A DNA stretch of 38,181 nt from Kitasatospora sp. MBT63. GTDB taxonomy: Bacteria; Actinomycetota; Actinomycetes; Streptomycetales; Streptomycetaceae. The DNA lies in the NCBI RefSeq assembly GCF_000710465.2, contig NZ_JAIZ01000806.1, positions 149,960 through 188,140 of the forward strand. The letters run 5' to 3'. Position numbers and translations under genes: made by a program. Under the pieces are notes generated by a model. It saw only the letters and a program-made list of their open reading frames with translations. It was not told where the DNA came from and searched no databases. Shown one piece after another: positions 23,287 to 32,174 of this stretch (its first letter is position 1; every line of letters begins with the position of its first letter).

Positions 23287-24930
23287 TCAGCGCCGCTGGC
23301 TGGGGGCGGGGGCGCTGACCAGGGTGCTTGTGGTGGCGGCGGTGCCGGGCTCCGCACTCGAGCGGGGCAGCTGGGTGCCGTGGGCGAGGGCCGCAGTGCG
23401 CCGTTGGGCCGGAGCAGTGAGGGCCTCGGCACTCACCGGGGTGACGACGGCGATCTTCCGGTCGGTCGCGTCAAGGTGGAGGCCGGTGGTGCTGCGCAGC
23501 AGGGGCTCCGGGGAGGCGAGGTCGCGGCAGAGTGCGGCGGCGAGGCGGGAGGGGGTGTTCGCGCTGATCTCCGCCATCCAGTACCCGCGGGCCCGGTAGC
23601 AGCTGATCCGGGCGGCGGGCTTTCCGCGCAGGTCGTGGAGGGCACTCGGGACGTCGCAGTGGGCGTTGACGTAGCCGTCGGGCGAGCGGAAGGAGACGGA
23701 GCCGCGGGGCTCGACGGTGCTCTGCCACCCCGCCTCGGCAAGGGGCAGGAGACCGAGGGCCAGGACTCCGGCCTGGAAGGGCTGGCGGGAGTCCGGCCCG
23801 GCTTCGTCCAGCATGGCGAGCGCCTCGTCGACTACGCCGGCGATCAGCTCGGGCGGGGCAAGGTCGCCGCTGGTGATGCGCCAGGCGACGCTCGCTCCCC
23901 GGTGCTGGGCACCCCAGACCCGCCAGGCGGCGCTCTGCCGCGTCGGGGTGTCGGTGCCGTCGGGCCAGGCGACGCCGAGCCTGCCGCACGAGCTGGTCAT
24001 CGAGTTCGTGCCCAACGTCCAGCCCTGGGAGGCGAGATGGTCCTTGATCTGTTCGGCGCCGCCACGGCCGGGGCCGGCGTAGTGGCGGGGGGTTACGGTG
24101 ACCAGCTCCGGTCCGGGTTCGGGGCTGAGGGCCGGTTCGACGGCGGTTCGGTCGGGGGTGGTCGGCAGCGGGTTCTCCAGGTCGGTCGGGGGCGCCAGCT
24201 GGGGGCGCCATCGCGGCAGGGTGGCGACGGCGGCGGGTTCGATCGTGACGCGGGCCAGGTGGTGGGCGGGGATTTCGCTGCGGCGGCGCAGCGCCGCGTC
24301 CGAGGCCAGCGTCCCAGCGGCCAAGCGCAGGAACGCCTCGGGAGCCCACGGCGAGGCGATGACCTCCCACGCCAGGTCGGAGCGGGTGTTGCCCAGGCTG
24401 AAGGCGAGTATGCGCTCCGGGTGGGAGGGCACCAGGAGGGTGGCGGCGCCGGGCGAGTGGATGAACGTCCGCCAGGGGCCCTGCTTGATCGTCCATCCGG
24501 CGTCGGAGAGGATCCGCGCGATGTCGTCACCGGCCCTGCGGTCGGCAAGGACGGTGGCTGGATCGCTGTCGAGTCGGCCGGCGGCGTCCAGGACAAGGCC
24601 GTGGGTGAGTTCGTAGGGCGTCCTGGGGCTGAACCAGGCACACCAGAGCTCCGTGGCGTCCTGCTCCCCGCTGTCGTAAGCGGAGAGCTTCCAGTGGTTC
24701 TGGAGGATGCGGCGGCCGAGGGGGAAGTCGCCGCGCTCCAGGGCCATGCGGCGGCAGGGGCTGACGAGCAGGAGTTCTTCGGGGGTGCTGTCCGGGTCGT
24801 GCTCCCACCCGTACGCGGAGACGAGGTGGTCGCCCAGGTCGCTGGGCGCGGTGCCGGTGCCGGCCAGCTCCAAGGGGCGGACGGCGACCAGTTCGTCGGT
24901 GTCGGTGGGCAGGTCGGTCTCCAAGAACAA
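23287..24930 (-). CDS. DUF317 protein, two units
   Basis: The protein has 547 aa. Each of its two ~250-residue units begins with an 'LAGTG/YAGPG' segment and contains two copies of the DUF317 pattern. In unit 1 these are 'SPCRRMAL ... WCAWFSPRTPYELTHG' and the degenerate 'AWEVIASPWAPEAFLRLAAG'. In unit 2 they are 'SSCGRLGVAW ... VAWRITSGDLAPPELIAG' and 'SPDGYVNAH ... MAEISANTPSRLAAAL'. DUF317 is a Streptomyces family without known activity. TTG 24930 aligns with the GTG of the neighbouring paralogue but has no ribosome site; GGAG stands six bases before an in-frame CTG at 24912. The C-terminus carries the operon's common tail (LVSAPAPSQRR). Confidence 0.85.
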   Translation of the reverse strand: MFLETDLPTDTDELVAVRPLELAGTGTAPSDLGDHLVSAYGWEHDPDSTPEELLLVSPCRRMALERGDFPLGRRILQNHWKLSAYDSGEQDATELWCAWFSPRTPYELTHGLVLDAAGRLDSDPATVLADRRAGDDIARILSDAGWTIKQGPWRTFIHSPGAATLLVPSHPERILAFSLGNTRSDLAWEVIASPWAPEAFLRLAAGTLASDAALRRRSEIPAHHLARVTIEPAAVATLPRWRPQLAPPTDLENPLPTTPDRTAVEPALSPEPGPELVTVTPRHYAGPGRGGAEQIKDHLASQGWTLGTNSMTSSCGRLGVAWPDGTDTPTRQSAAWRVWGAQHRGASVAWRITSGDLAPPELIAGVVDEALAMLDEAGPDSRQPFQAGVLALGLLPLAEAGWQSTVEPRGSVSFRSPDGYVNAHCDVPSALHDLRGKPAARISCYRARGYWMAEISANTPSRLAAALCRDLASPEPLLRSTTGLHLDATDRKIAVVTPVSAEALTAPAQRRTAALAHGTQLPRSSAEPGTAATTSTLVSAPAPSQRR

Positions 24931-24975
24931 GGGGTGGGCGGAACGGCGCCGCGTCGTCCGGGGCTCCGTCGGCGG

Positions 24976-26628
24976 TCACCGCCGTGAGGCACCCGCGGTC
25001 GCGGGGTGAGCGGCGGCCGGGTTGCCGGCGGGCGCGCTGGTGCTCGTGGTGGACAGGCTGGGCAGCGAGCGGGTGATGGCGGCGGCCCGGCGGCCGGTAG
25101 CGGTAGTGAGGGACTGCGCGGTGACCGGGGTGACGACGACGACCTCCCGGTCGGTGGCGTCCAGGCGCAGGTGATCGGGATTGCGGATCAGGGGCCGGGG
25201 GTCGGCGGCGTCGCGGCACAGGGCTGCGGCCAGCCGGGAGGGGGTGTTCGCGCTGATCTCGACCTCCCAGAATCCGAGCGCCCGTCGGCAGGAGATGCGG
25301 GCGGCCGGTCGGCCGCGGAGTTCGTACAGGGCGTCCGGGGGTCCGCAGCGGGCACTGAGGAATCCGTCGGGCGACTCGAAGGTGGCGGCGCCCTTGGGGG
25401 TGACCTCGCTGGTCCAGCCCGCTGCTGCCAGCGGGAGGAACCCCAGCGCCAGGGCGCCCGACTCGAACGGTGTCCGGCCGGCCTTGTCGGCTTCGTCCAG
25501 CATCACGGTCGCCTCGCCGATCAGACCTTCGAAGATCTCCTGGGGGACCAGGCGCCAGCCGGTGACCCGCCAGGCGACGCCCGCGCCGCGGTGCTGGGTG
25601 CCCCAGACCCGCCACGGTGCGTACGTCCGCTCGCGTCCCCAGCCGCGCGGCTTGTCCGACTCGGTGGGCCAGGCGACGCCCAGCCGGCCGCACGCGCTGG
25701 TGAGGACGCCCTCTGCGCCGACCCATCCCTCGGCCTCGAGACGGTGCCGAAGCCGGTCGACGGCGTCGACGCTGGGCCCGGCGTAGTGGCGAGGGGTGAC
25801 CGCGACCAACGCCGGAGGCGGGCTGGGCTGTTCAGCACCGGCCTCGTCCGAACCGGCGGGCGCGTGCGCCTCTTCGGCGGCGAGGCCGGGCAGCAGCGTC
25901 GTCCAGCGTGGCGGGAGGGCGGTGCTGGCCGGCGCGGTCGAGACCCGCTCGCGGTGGTGGGCGGGGATCTCGCCGTGGCTGCGCACCGCTGAGTCCTCGA
26001 CCAGGGCTGTCGCGGCGACGCGCAGCAGCACCTCCGGTGTCCGGGGCGACATGGAGATCGACCAGGCCAGTTCGGAACTGGTGTTGTTCATGCTGAACGA
26101 CAGGGCCCGCTCGGGAAGTTCGAAGGTGTGGGCCGCGCCGGTGTTGCCGGTGGGGGTGGTCATGCGAACGCCGGGGAGAGGGTGTTCAATCTCCTGCCAG
26201 CCGGTATTGGCGAGCAGCTCTCCCGCGTCGTCGGCCACGTCCCGGCGCACCAGGACGCTGTCGGGTTCGCTGCCCAGGCGCCGGGCGGTCTCCAGCACGA
26301 AGCCGTAGGTGAGTTCGTGCGGTGTCTGAGGGCTGAAGCACGCCCACCACAGCCACTCCGCGGACGGGGACTCGCGGGCGGTGAGCATCCAGTTGTCGGC
26401 CAGCAGGAGGTTGCCGGACAGGAAGTCGCCGTGCTGCAGCCGCAGCCGTCCGCAGGGGCTCTCCAACTGCGGGTTCTCGCCGTCGGAGACCACTCGCCAC
26501 TGGTACTCGGCAGCGAGGTGGCGCAGAAGGTCGAACGGCGCGGTGCCGGGGCCAGCGAGTTCCAGCGGGCGGACGGCGACCAGGTCGTCGATGTCGGGAT
26601 CGGCAGGCAGCGAGATCTCCAGGAGCAC
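24976..26628 (-). CDS. DUF317 protein, two units, paralogue
   Basis: The protein has 550 aa and aligns end to end with the next gene downstream ('DLVAVRPLELAG' start, four DUF317 half-units, 'AEISANTPSRLAAALCRD' near the end). It arose by tandem duplication, and divergence is now high outside the motifs. GTG 26628 lacks a ribosome site; GGAG lies six bases before an in-frame CTG at 26610, as in its paralogue, so CTG may be the true start of both. The tail contains 'GRRAAAITRS' and ends 'HPATAGASRR'. The gap to the upstream gene is 12 bases. Function is unknown. Confidence 0.85.
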   Translation of the reverse strand: MLLEISLPADPDIDDLVAVRPLELAGPGTAPFDLLRHLAAEYQWRVVSDGENPQLESPCGRLRLQHGDFLSGNLLLADNWMLTARESPSAEWLWWACFSPQTPHELTYGFVLETARRLGSEPDSVLVRRDVADDAGELLANTGWQEIEHPLPGVRMTTPTGNTGAAHTFELPERALSFSMNNTSSELAWSISMSPRTPEVLLRVAATALVEDSAVRSHGEIPAHHRERVSTAPASTALPPRWTTLLPGLAAEEAHAPAGSDEAGAEQPSPPPALVAVTPRHYAGPSVDAVDRLRHRLEAEGWVGAEGVLTSACGRLGVAWPTESDKPRGWGRERTYAPWRVWGTQHRGAGVAWRVTGWRLVPQEIFEGLIGEATVMLDEADKAGRTPFESGALALGFLPLAAAGWTSEVTPKGAATFESPDGFLSARCGPPDALYELRGRPAARISCRRALGFWEVEISANTPSRLAAALCRDAADPRPLIRNPDHLRLDATDREVVVVTPVTAQSLTTATGRRAAAITRSLPSLSTTSTSAPAGNPAAAHPATAGASRR

Positions 26629-26640
26629 GAGGGGGCGGGG

Positions 26641-27426
26641 TCAGGACGGGCGGCGCCGCGGAACCGGCACGGACGCGCTGCTGCCGGTGCGCGGCCGGTC
26701 GGACAGCGGCAACGCGGTGGACACCGGCCGGGCCGCGGTGCTCCGGGCGCGAGCCGCGCCGGACCGTCCGGTGCGCGGCGGCCGTTCGGCAAGCGTCTGG
26801 GTGGTCAGCAGGTTCCGGTGCCGCGCCGGGAGCTGCCCGGCCCGGCGGACGACCGGGGCCAGAAGGGCGGCGGTCGCGGCGGTCAGCAGCGACTCGGGAG
26901 CGGTCGCGCCGAACCGCACCGTCCACGTGCCCTTCTCGGCGGCGCCGGTCAGCATCACCTCGCTGCCGGGGGCCTGCAGCGGGAAGGAGAGCGCTGCGTG
27001 CCGGTCGGGCGCGGAGACGAGCTCGTAGCCGTCCCGCTGGTGGCCGAACCAGCCGGCCGCGAGCAACGCCGCGCGGGCGTGGTGGCCGACGAGGCGGCCC
27101 GTACCGGCGAAGAGGTCCGGGGCGTGGCGGATGCCGGTGGCGGCCTCGTCGAGCAGGGCCCGGGTGATCTCGGCAGGCACTTGATGGCAGAAGCCGACCG
27201 ACCAGCCGATCCCGTTCAGGGACAGGGGGGTCGGGTCTGGTCCGTTGGAGAGGGCGATGCCGCTGGTATCGCTCACGAGGACGACGTGGGTGGGCGAGTT
27301 GTAGGGGCGGAACCAGCCGTGCTCGGCGGTGAGGAGGGACGGCAGGTCCACCTCACCGGGCCCGGCGAGGTGGGCGGGCCGGACGGAGAGGAGCGGGTCG
27401 GTGGAGACAGGGGAAGCAGTGGGCAC
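26641..27426 (-). CDS. DUF317-like protein, single unit
   Basis: The protein has 261 aa from GTG 27426, 13 bases after the previous stop. It contains one full unit: 'LLSVRPAHLAGPGEVDLPSLL', then 'VSDTSGIALSNG ... GWSVGFCHQVPAEITRALLDEAA', then 'SAPDRHAALSF ... WTVRFGATAPESLLTAATAALL'. The long C-terminal tail is Arg/Ser/Pro-rich ('GRSGAARARSTAARP' to 'SVPVPRRRPS'). It is half the length of its neighbours, so either a domain loss or the ancestral form. Function is unknown. Confidence 0.8.
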   Translation of the reverse strand: MPTASPVSTDPLLSVRPAHLAGPGEVDLPSLLTAEHGWFRPYNSPTHVVLVSDTSGIALSNGPDPTPLSLNGIGWSVGFCHQVPAEITRALLDEAATGIRHAPDLFAGTGRLVGHHARAALLAAGWFGHQRDGYELVSAPDRHAALSFPLQAPGSEVMLTGAAEKGTWTVRFGATAPESLLTAATAALLAPVVRRAGQLPARHRNLLTTQTLAERPPRTGRSGAARARSTAARPVSTALPLSDRPRTGSSASVPVPRRRPS

Positions 27427-27439
27427 AAATCTCGTTCGG

Positions 27440-28015
27440 TCAGGGGGCCGGGACTCGGCCTCGGCCCGCAATCGGGGTGGCTGGACGCAGGGGACCAGCG
27501 GAGTAGACGACAGCTGGCGAGGTGCCTGCCGACACGCTCGTCCGGGCGGTGGCCGCGTGGACCCGGCGGCGCCCGTCGTCGGAAGGCGGTCCGGGATAGA
27601 CCCCGCGCTCCTCGGCCAGCAGCAGGGCGTAGTCGAGCCGGGGCAGGAGTCGGCGGCGGACCGTCTCGGCCGCCCGGGCCGGTGACCTGCTGACGGTGAG
27701 ACCGAACGGTGTCAGGTCCTCCACCGCGCCGGGGTCCGTGCCGGCCGGGACCAGCGGCGCGATCAGGTAGCGGCCTGTGCGCAAGGGACGGGGGACCACG
27801 ACCAACTCCCGGCCCTGGCCGTCACGCAGCATCCCGAGATGGTCGTTGACGAACTCCAGCAGGGCCCATTGGGTGATCCCGAGGTCCCAGAGCCGCTCGT
27901 ACACCTCGGTCAGGGCCGCCGACGTGCGCACGTCCGCCAGCTCCGGCCGCCAGGTACCGGGAAGTCGGCCGGCCACCGCTTCGGTGAACGCCTCCAGGGC
28001 GAGGTCGTCCCTCAC
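27440..28015 (-). CDS. Unknown protein with RLPG-W module
   Basis: The protein has 191 aa; GTG 28015 overlaps the upstream stop (GTGA). The N-terminal module is 'ALEAFTEAVAGRLPGTWRPEL', then 'VYERLWDLGITQWALLEFVNDHLGMLRDGQGRELVVVPRPLRTGRYLIAPL'. The same module is found in the genes at 30421 and at the left edge of the window. The rest is helical, with 'RRRLLPRLDYALLLAEERG'. The tail ('RRRVHAATARTSVSAG' to 'GRGRVPAP') is of the shared type. Being set between DUF317 genes with translational coupling suggests it works with them. Confidence 0.75.
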   Translation of the reverse strand: MRDDLALEAFTEAVAGRLPGTWRPELADVRTSAALTEVYERLWDLGITQWALLEFVNDHLGMLRDGQGRELVVVPRPLRTGRYLIAPLVPAGTDPGAVEDLTPFGLTVSRSPARAAETVRRRLLPRLDYALLLAEERGVYPGPPSDDGRRRVHAATARTSVSAGTSPAVVYSAGPLRPATPIAGRGRVPAP

Positions 28016-29595
28016 CGCAGCCGCCCTCGCTCCACGGTGGCGGTCCGCAACGGGCCGGCCGGATCGGGCAGCGCGGCGCGGGAGGCCGGTGTGGCGCCCG
28101 AGCGGGCGGCGTCGGCGCGGCCGGTGCCCGGCGAGACGACCTGCAGGAACGGCAGATGCGTCTCGGGCAGTGACCGGCGGGCCCGTATCACCGGCGCCGG
28201 GTCGACGGCGGTCAGAGCCGCAGCGGTGACCAGGTACGACGGGGTGCCGCTGGTGAAGTCGGCGGACCAGGCGCAGAACCGGTCGTCGATGCCCGTAGTG
28301 AGTGTCCAGGAGGGAGGGGCCTGGCCCTCCAGCTCCTCGTAGCGGCCGAACTCGGCGGAGTTGTGCTGGAGTTTGACCTTCGGGTCCGGCGCGCTGAACA
28401 CGGTCCACACGCCGGCGGTGAGACTCGTCCAGCCGCGCTGGTCCAGCTGGAAGGGTGAGGTGTACTCGGTGCCAGCCATCCCGTTGTTGCCGGTCTCGGC
28501 GACGAGCCGGGTCACCTCGCCGATGACCTCGGCCGGCGTCTTGTAGCTGAAGGTGGCCCTCCAGGTGGGCATGCCCAGCGGGCCAGCCAGCGCGGTGATC
28601 TGCCAGGCGTCCCGGGTCCGCTCGGGAAGGTACGCGACGCGGACGGTCTGGCAGTCGCTCTCCCACAGCCGTCCGCTCCGGATGGCCACGGACCTCCAGC
28701 CGGTCTGGCCCGTCAGGGATGCCACCGCCCGCTCGACCGTGCCGGGCCCGGCCAGGTACAGCGGACTTACGGCGACCGCCGCATCCAAGCCGTCGCCATC
28801 GGCGAGGAGTTCGACGGCGGTCGGCAGCGCTGTACGGGCTTCGGCAGCGCGCCGGTCGACCTCGGCCTGCTCGGCGAGAGCCCGGGCGACCACCCGCTGC
28901 GGCAGGTCGTCGGTGGCGCGGACGACCGGGCTGCTGTCGGCGACGGCGCCGTTCACCGCGGCGATCAGGTGCAGCGGCGTACACGAGCTGAAGGCAGCAC
29001 TCCAGCCGACGTCCGGATCGCTCGGGGAGATGCGCCAGGAGAAGCCGCGCTGCACGTCGGCCGCCAGCTCGACCGCCGGGTCGACGAGCGGAGCGACGTC
29101 GTACTCGACCGCGCCGTCGCCCGACCTGGTCAGCCAGTGGCCGTCGGAGCGGGACGTCGGCCAACCTGCCTCGGAGAGAGCCTCATTGGCGTCTGTGAGC
29201 GTTCCCTCCAGCGACACGAAGGTACCCGTGCTGTCGTCGACCCCGTCGTAGTGGAGGGAGTCGGCCAGCTGGCCGAGGAACGCCTCGATGATCTCCGGCG
29301 GAGCGGCCCGGCTGAATCCGCCGCGCCAGGCGGGGACGGCGAACGGGTCCAGGGCCGCGGCGACCTGCCACGCCTGCTCCTGGTCGGGCCGGTATCCGAC
29401 GCGGATGCGGTGGCACGGGCTGGTGGCGATCACCTCGGTGAGGTACGGGCCGATGGCCGTGACTCGCCACCTTGACCCGCGCAGGGGTGCGAAGGCCGTG
29501 TCGACGGACTCCCGGTCGCCGGGGCCGGCGAGGTAACGGGGGCGGACCAGGGTCTCGACGTCGGGATCGTGGTGCGGCAGGTAGGTGTCGGGCAA
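28012..29595 (-). CDS. DUF317 protein, two units, clearest repeats
   Basis: The protein has 527 aa from TTG 29595 (GGAG nine bases upstream). The four DUF317 half-units are well preserved: 'TSPCHRIRVGY ... WRGGFSRAAPPEIIEAFLG', 'RISPSDPDVGWSAAFSSCTPLHLIAAV', 'SDCQTVRVAY ... WRATFSYKTPAEVIGEV' and 'WTLTTGIDDRFCAWSADFTSGTPSYLVTAA'. Each pair follows an 'LAGPG' segment ('RPRYLAGPGDRES', 'SPLYLAGPGTVER'). Conserved Trp and TP-E positions suggest a beta-rich binding fold, but no enzyme signature is present. The tail contains 'GRADAARSGAT' and ends 'VERGRLR'. It is the first DUF317 gene of the operon. Confidence 0.88.
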   Translation of the reverse strand: MPDTYLPHHDPDVETLVRPRYLAGPGDRESVDTAFAPLRGSRWRVTAIGPYLTEVIATSPCHRIRVGYRPDQEQAWQVAAALDPFAVPAWRGGFSRAAPPEIIEAFLGQLADSLHYDGVDDSTGTFVSLEGTLTDANEALSEAGWPTSRSDGHWLTRSGDGAVEYDVAPLVDPAVELAADVQRGFSWRISPSDPDVGWSAAFSSCTPLHLIAAVNGAVADSSPVVRATDDLPQRVVARALAEQAEVDRRAAEARTALPTAVELLADGDGLDAAVAVSPLYLAGPGTVERAVASLTGQTGWRSVAIRSGRLWESDCQTVRVAYLPERTRDAWQITALAGPLGMPTWRATFSYKTPAEVIGEVTRLVAETGNNGMAGTEYTSPFQLDQRGWTSLTAGVWTVFSAPDPKVKLQHNSAEFGRYEELEGQAPPSWTLTTGIDDRFCAWSADFTSGTPSYLVTAAALTAVDPAPVIRARRSLPETHLPFLQVVSPGTGRADAARSGATPASRAALPDPAGPLRTATVERGRLR

Positions 29596-29628
29596 GGGCC
29601 AGAGCTCCAGAGTGGGGTGAGGGCGGTG

Positions 29629-30399
29629 TCAGCGGCCTTGGGGGCGGCGGGTGTTGGGGGAGGTTGACGGCGGTGCCGGGGCCTGTGCGGGTGAGGGCTG
29701 GATCGGTGCGGCGCGAAGCCGGGCCGCTTGGGCGCGGGCTGCGGCCGGAAGGGGCGCGGAGGTGTCCCGGGCCCACTCGTACGCGGCGTCGAAGTTGTCG
29801 AACTGCCCGCGGCGAACCGTGTATGCGGGGCTCCTCTCGTCGGGCAGCCGCCAGAAGAAGACCTGTGCCGGGCCGGGAGGCTGCTCGTTGTCGGTGGCGA
29901 TCACCCAGGTCTCGTACGGCGGTTCGTGGCGGCTGAAGGTGTCGTGGATCTCGAACCGCTCGCCACTGCCGCGCAGGAAGTCCTCCAGCTGTCCGGTCTC
30001 GGCATCCAGCGGGTCGCTCCAGCCCTCCGGCTCCAAGACCTTGGCCTGGTCCACTCCGCGGCCCACCAGCCAGTTCTGCGCGAGCGGGATCAGCGCGTGC
30101 GACGTCATGGTGGCCCGGACCGTGCGGGTGTCCGGGTCGCGGTCGAAGTGGGCGGCGACGATCTGCGGAGCCCCAGGTCGCTCGTTGTAGGCGGCGTACG
30201 AGTCGAGCAGGAGGAAGTAGTCGTGCAGCCGCGCCCCTGGGCGGCGCAAGGTGTCCGACGCCCACTGCTTCGCGATGATCCACAGCGAACTCTCGAAGTC
30301 GAACAGCCGGTTGATGGTCCGGGCGGACTCGGGGTCGGTCGTGTCGAACTCGTCGAGGTCCAGTTCGTCGCGGGCGTCGTGGAAGGAGGCGATGTACAA
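29629..30399 (-). CDS. Unknown protein, AQNWLVGRG family (paralogue B)
   Basis: The protein has 256 aa from TTG 30399, with AGAAAGA seven bases upstream. It is paralogous to the gene at 32602-33396. Shared positions include the N-terminal acidic 'LDLDEFDTTDPESART', 'LIPLAQNWLVGRGVD' at about 104-118, 'ETGQLEDFLRGSGERFEIHD', 'YETWVIATD' and 'SPAYTVRRGQFDNFDAAYEWA'. The Trp/Gly-rich centre may be the functional core. The tail is Ala/Pro-rich and ends 'NTRRPQGR'. No known family was recognised. Confidence 0.75.
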   Translation of the reverse strand: MYIASFHDARDELDLDEFDTTDPESARTINRLFDFESSLWIIAKQWASDTLRRPGARLHDYFLLLDSYAAYNERPGAPQIVAAHFDRDPDTRTVRATMTSHALIPLAQNWLVGRGVDQAKVLEPEGWSDPLDAETGQLEDFLRGSGERFEIHDTFSRHEPPYETWVIATDNEQPPGPAQVFFWRLPDERSPAYTVRRGQFDNFDAAYEWARDTSAPLPAAARAQAARLRAAPIQPSPAQAPAPPSTSPNTRRPQGR

Positions 30400-30420
30400 C
30401 AGGCGGTCTTTCTGATCGGA

Positions 30421-31314
30421 TCAGCCGGCGTCGGTTCGCCGGGTGTAGGTTGTGGCGGCGGCCCGTACCAGGGCCCGCTGCCGCTCGATCGGGAGGGCGT
30501 CGATTGTGGCGATCTTCGCCTTGATCGCCGGATCGAATATGTCGCTGCTGGTGTCGGCCAGACCGGCGGCGGTGAGGATCCGGCCGATCACCTCGGCCTC
30601 GATCAGTGCCTCGCAGCTGTCGTGCACCTCGCAGTAGATCCGGACGTGGGTGGTGACGCCGACCAGGGCTTCGGACAGCGGTCCGCGGTGGCCCAGCAGC
30701 AGGCCCAGAGCGGCCAGCACGTCTGCGGCGGCACAGCGCAGCAGGTCGGTGTCCTCCGGGTGGGAGAGCCAGCGCACTCCCCTCATCTCGTAGAGCTCCT
30801 GGGCTAGTTCGGGGTCGCCGGAGTGCTCGGCCTCGGCGGCGAGGCACGCGGCGATGCTCGCCTCGGTGGCGTCCAGGACGCCGACGACATGGTCGAGCAT
30901 GGCCCGCAGCTCGCTCTCGTAGACGGGCAGCAGCGAGCCGGCGAGTTCGTCGGAGGCCGTCGCCGGGTCGGCGGGAACGACGACGGAGCTGAGCGGGGAG
31001 ATGCTGGTGTACACGGGCACGTCGAAGGCGATGAGGGGGCAGATCAGGAAGGACCGGCCTGCTTCGGCGGCGGGCAGCACCAGGAGCCGGCGTCCGTCGG
31101 GGCCGTCGAGCACGGCGATCTCCGCCATGGTGTCGCGGTCCAGCCCCAGCTCCTGGGCACGGGAGCGGTCCCACACGCGGTAGTAGAAGTGGTGGCGAAG
31201 CTCGGCGTCGTCACGCAGGTCCAGCTCGGTGGCCGCCCACCGGTCCGGGAGCCGTTCGGCCAGGGCGTGCGCGAAGTCCGCCAGGGAGCAGAGGTGGTTC
31301 TGAGGGCTGGTCAT
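30421..31314 (-). CDS. Unknown protein with RLPG-W module, larger relative
   Basis: The protein has 297 aa; ATG 31314 overlaps the relaxase stop (ATGA). Residues 8-105 hold the shared module: 'SLADFAHALAERLPDRW', then 'VWDRSRAQELGLDRDTMAEIAVLDGPDGRRLLVLPAAEAGRSFLICPLIAF'. The remaining ~190 residues are helical ('ELRAMLDHVVGVLDATEASIAACLAAEAE') and include 'HRGPLSEALVGVTTHVRIYCEVHDSCEALIEAE'. The gene is coupled to the relaxase, so it may assist mobilization. It lacks the long Ala/Pro tail of its neighbours. Confidence 0.75.
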   Translation of the reverse strand: MTSPQNHLCSLADFAHALAERLPDRWAATELDLRDDAELRHHFYYRVWDRSRAQELGLDRDTMAEIAVLDGPDGRRLLVLPAAEAGRSFLICPLIAFDVPVYTSISPLSSVVVPADPATASDELAGSLLPVYESELRAMLDHVVGVLDATEASIAACLAAEAEHSGDPELAQELYEMRGVRWLSHPEDTDLLRCAAADVLAALGLLLGHRGPLSEALVGVTTHVRIYCEVHDSCEALIEAEVIGRILTAAGLADTSSDIFDPAIKAKIATIDALPIERQRALVRAAATTYTRRTDAG

Positions 31315-32174
31315 GATCGGATTCCTTCGGCGGACTTCTTCGTGGACAGGTGGTGCAGGACGCGGGGCAGGGTCATCGCGGAGTCGAGGCGACCGGCGGC
31401 GAAGTGCACGGTCTGCCCTCCGGCGCCGACGTCACCGGGGCGGGCCAGGCTGTAGCCGGCGGCGGCGTCCTCGCCGCGCCGGACGCGGACGATGACCCCG
31501 CGCTCGGCCAGCGCGGCGAAGTAGCCGTCGAGGTCGGCCGCCTCGGACAGCGCCAGCTGCATCTGCCGCTGCAGCCACACGCGGGAGGGCTCGCTCCAAC
31601 CGTGCCGCTCCGCCTTTATGATCTCGGCGCTGGTCGGGTAGCTCGTGCTGGTCCGTTCGCCGATCCCGACACGGCGCAACCCCCACTCGGCCTCGATGGC
31701 CCGGCACTCGGCCTGCGCCCGCATCGCGTCGCGGTGCATGCCGGGCCGGGCGCCGGAGGGCAGGACGGTGACGGCGGCGAGGTGGATGTGGTGGACGGCG
31801 TGGCGCACCGCCACCCACCGGCAGCCGGGGCCCTCCTCCGGCTCGAGGCCGGTGGCGCGTACGACCCGGTGGGCCACCTGGGCCCACTGCTCGTCGCTGA
31901 GGAAGGGGTCTTCCGGTGCGGCGCGGACGGAGCAGTGCCACACCCGGTTCGGCGGCATCGCCCCCAGCTCGGCGGCGCGCAACTGGGCGTGCTGGTCGAG
32001 GCGGTCCGCGAGCCGGCCGACGCTCGCGCGCGGATGGTGTCCCGGGTCGGGGGCGCCGTGCAGGTCCCACGCGGCGACGAGGTGCGGGTCCTCGTGTTCC
32101 TCGCGCCGACCGGGGCCGTAGAGGTAGGCCAGCAGCGGGCGGATGCCGTTGCCCCGGGAGACGTCGGGGATCAC
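31311..32174 (-). CDS. MobA-type relaxase / mobilization nuclease
   Basis: The protein has 287 aa from GTG 32174, overlapping the MobC-like stop (GTGA). It begins 'IPDVSRGNGIRPLLAYLYGPGR', then 'VWHCSVRAAPEDPFLSDEQWAQVAHRVV' and 'WVAVRHAVHHIHLAAV', giving H80 and the metal-binding H129-x-H131. This is the pattern of actinobacterial relaxases, which nick one DNA strand at an origin of transfer. Y19 is a candidate nucleophile. At 287 aa it is shorter than many relatives and has no helicase or primase part. It implies that the DNA around it is or was mobilizable. The nick site was not identified. Confidence 0.88.
   Translation of the reverse strand: MIPDVSRGNGIRPLLAYLYGPGRREEHEDPHLVAAWDLHGAPDPGHHPRASVGRLADRLDQHAQLRAAELGAMPPNRVWHCSVRAAPEDPFLSDEQWAQVAHRVVRATGLEPEEGPGCRWVAVRHAVHHIHLAAVTVLPSGARPGMHRDAMRAQAECRAIEAEWGLRRVGIGERTSTSYPTSAEIIKAERHGWSEPSRVWLQRQMQLALSEAADLDGYFAALAERGVIVRVRRGEDAAAGYSLARPGDVGAGGQTVHFAAGRLDSAMTLPRVLHHLSTKKSAEGIRS

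Noticed and set aside
28016..29164. Upstream extension of the RLPG-W gene frame over the DUF317 gene
   Set aside because: The DUF317 frame on the same strand is clearly the coding one; the GTG coupled to its stop is the better start.
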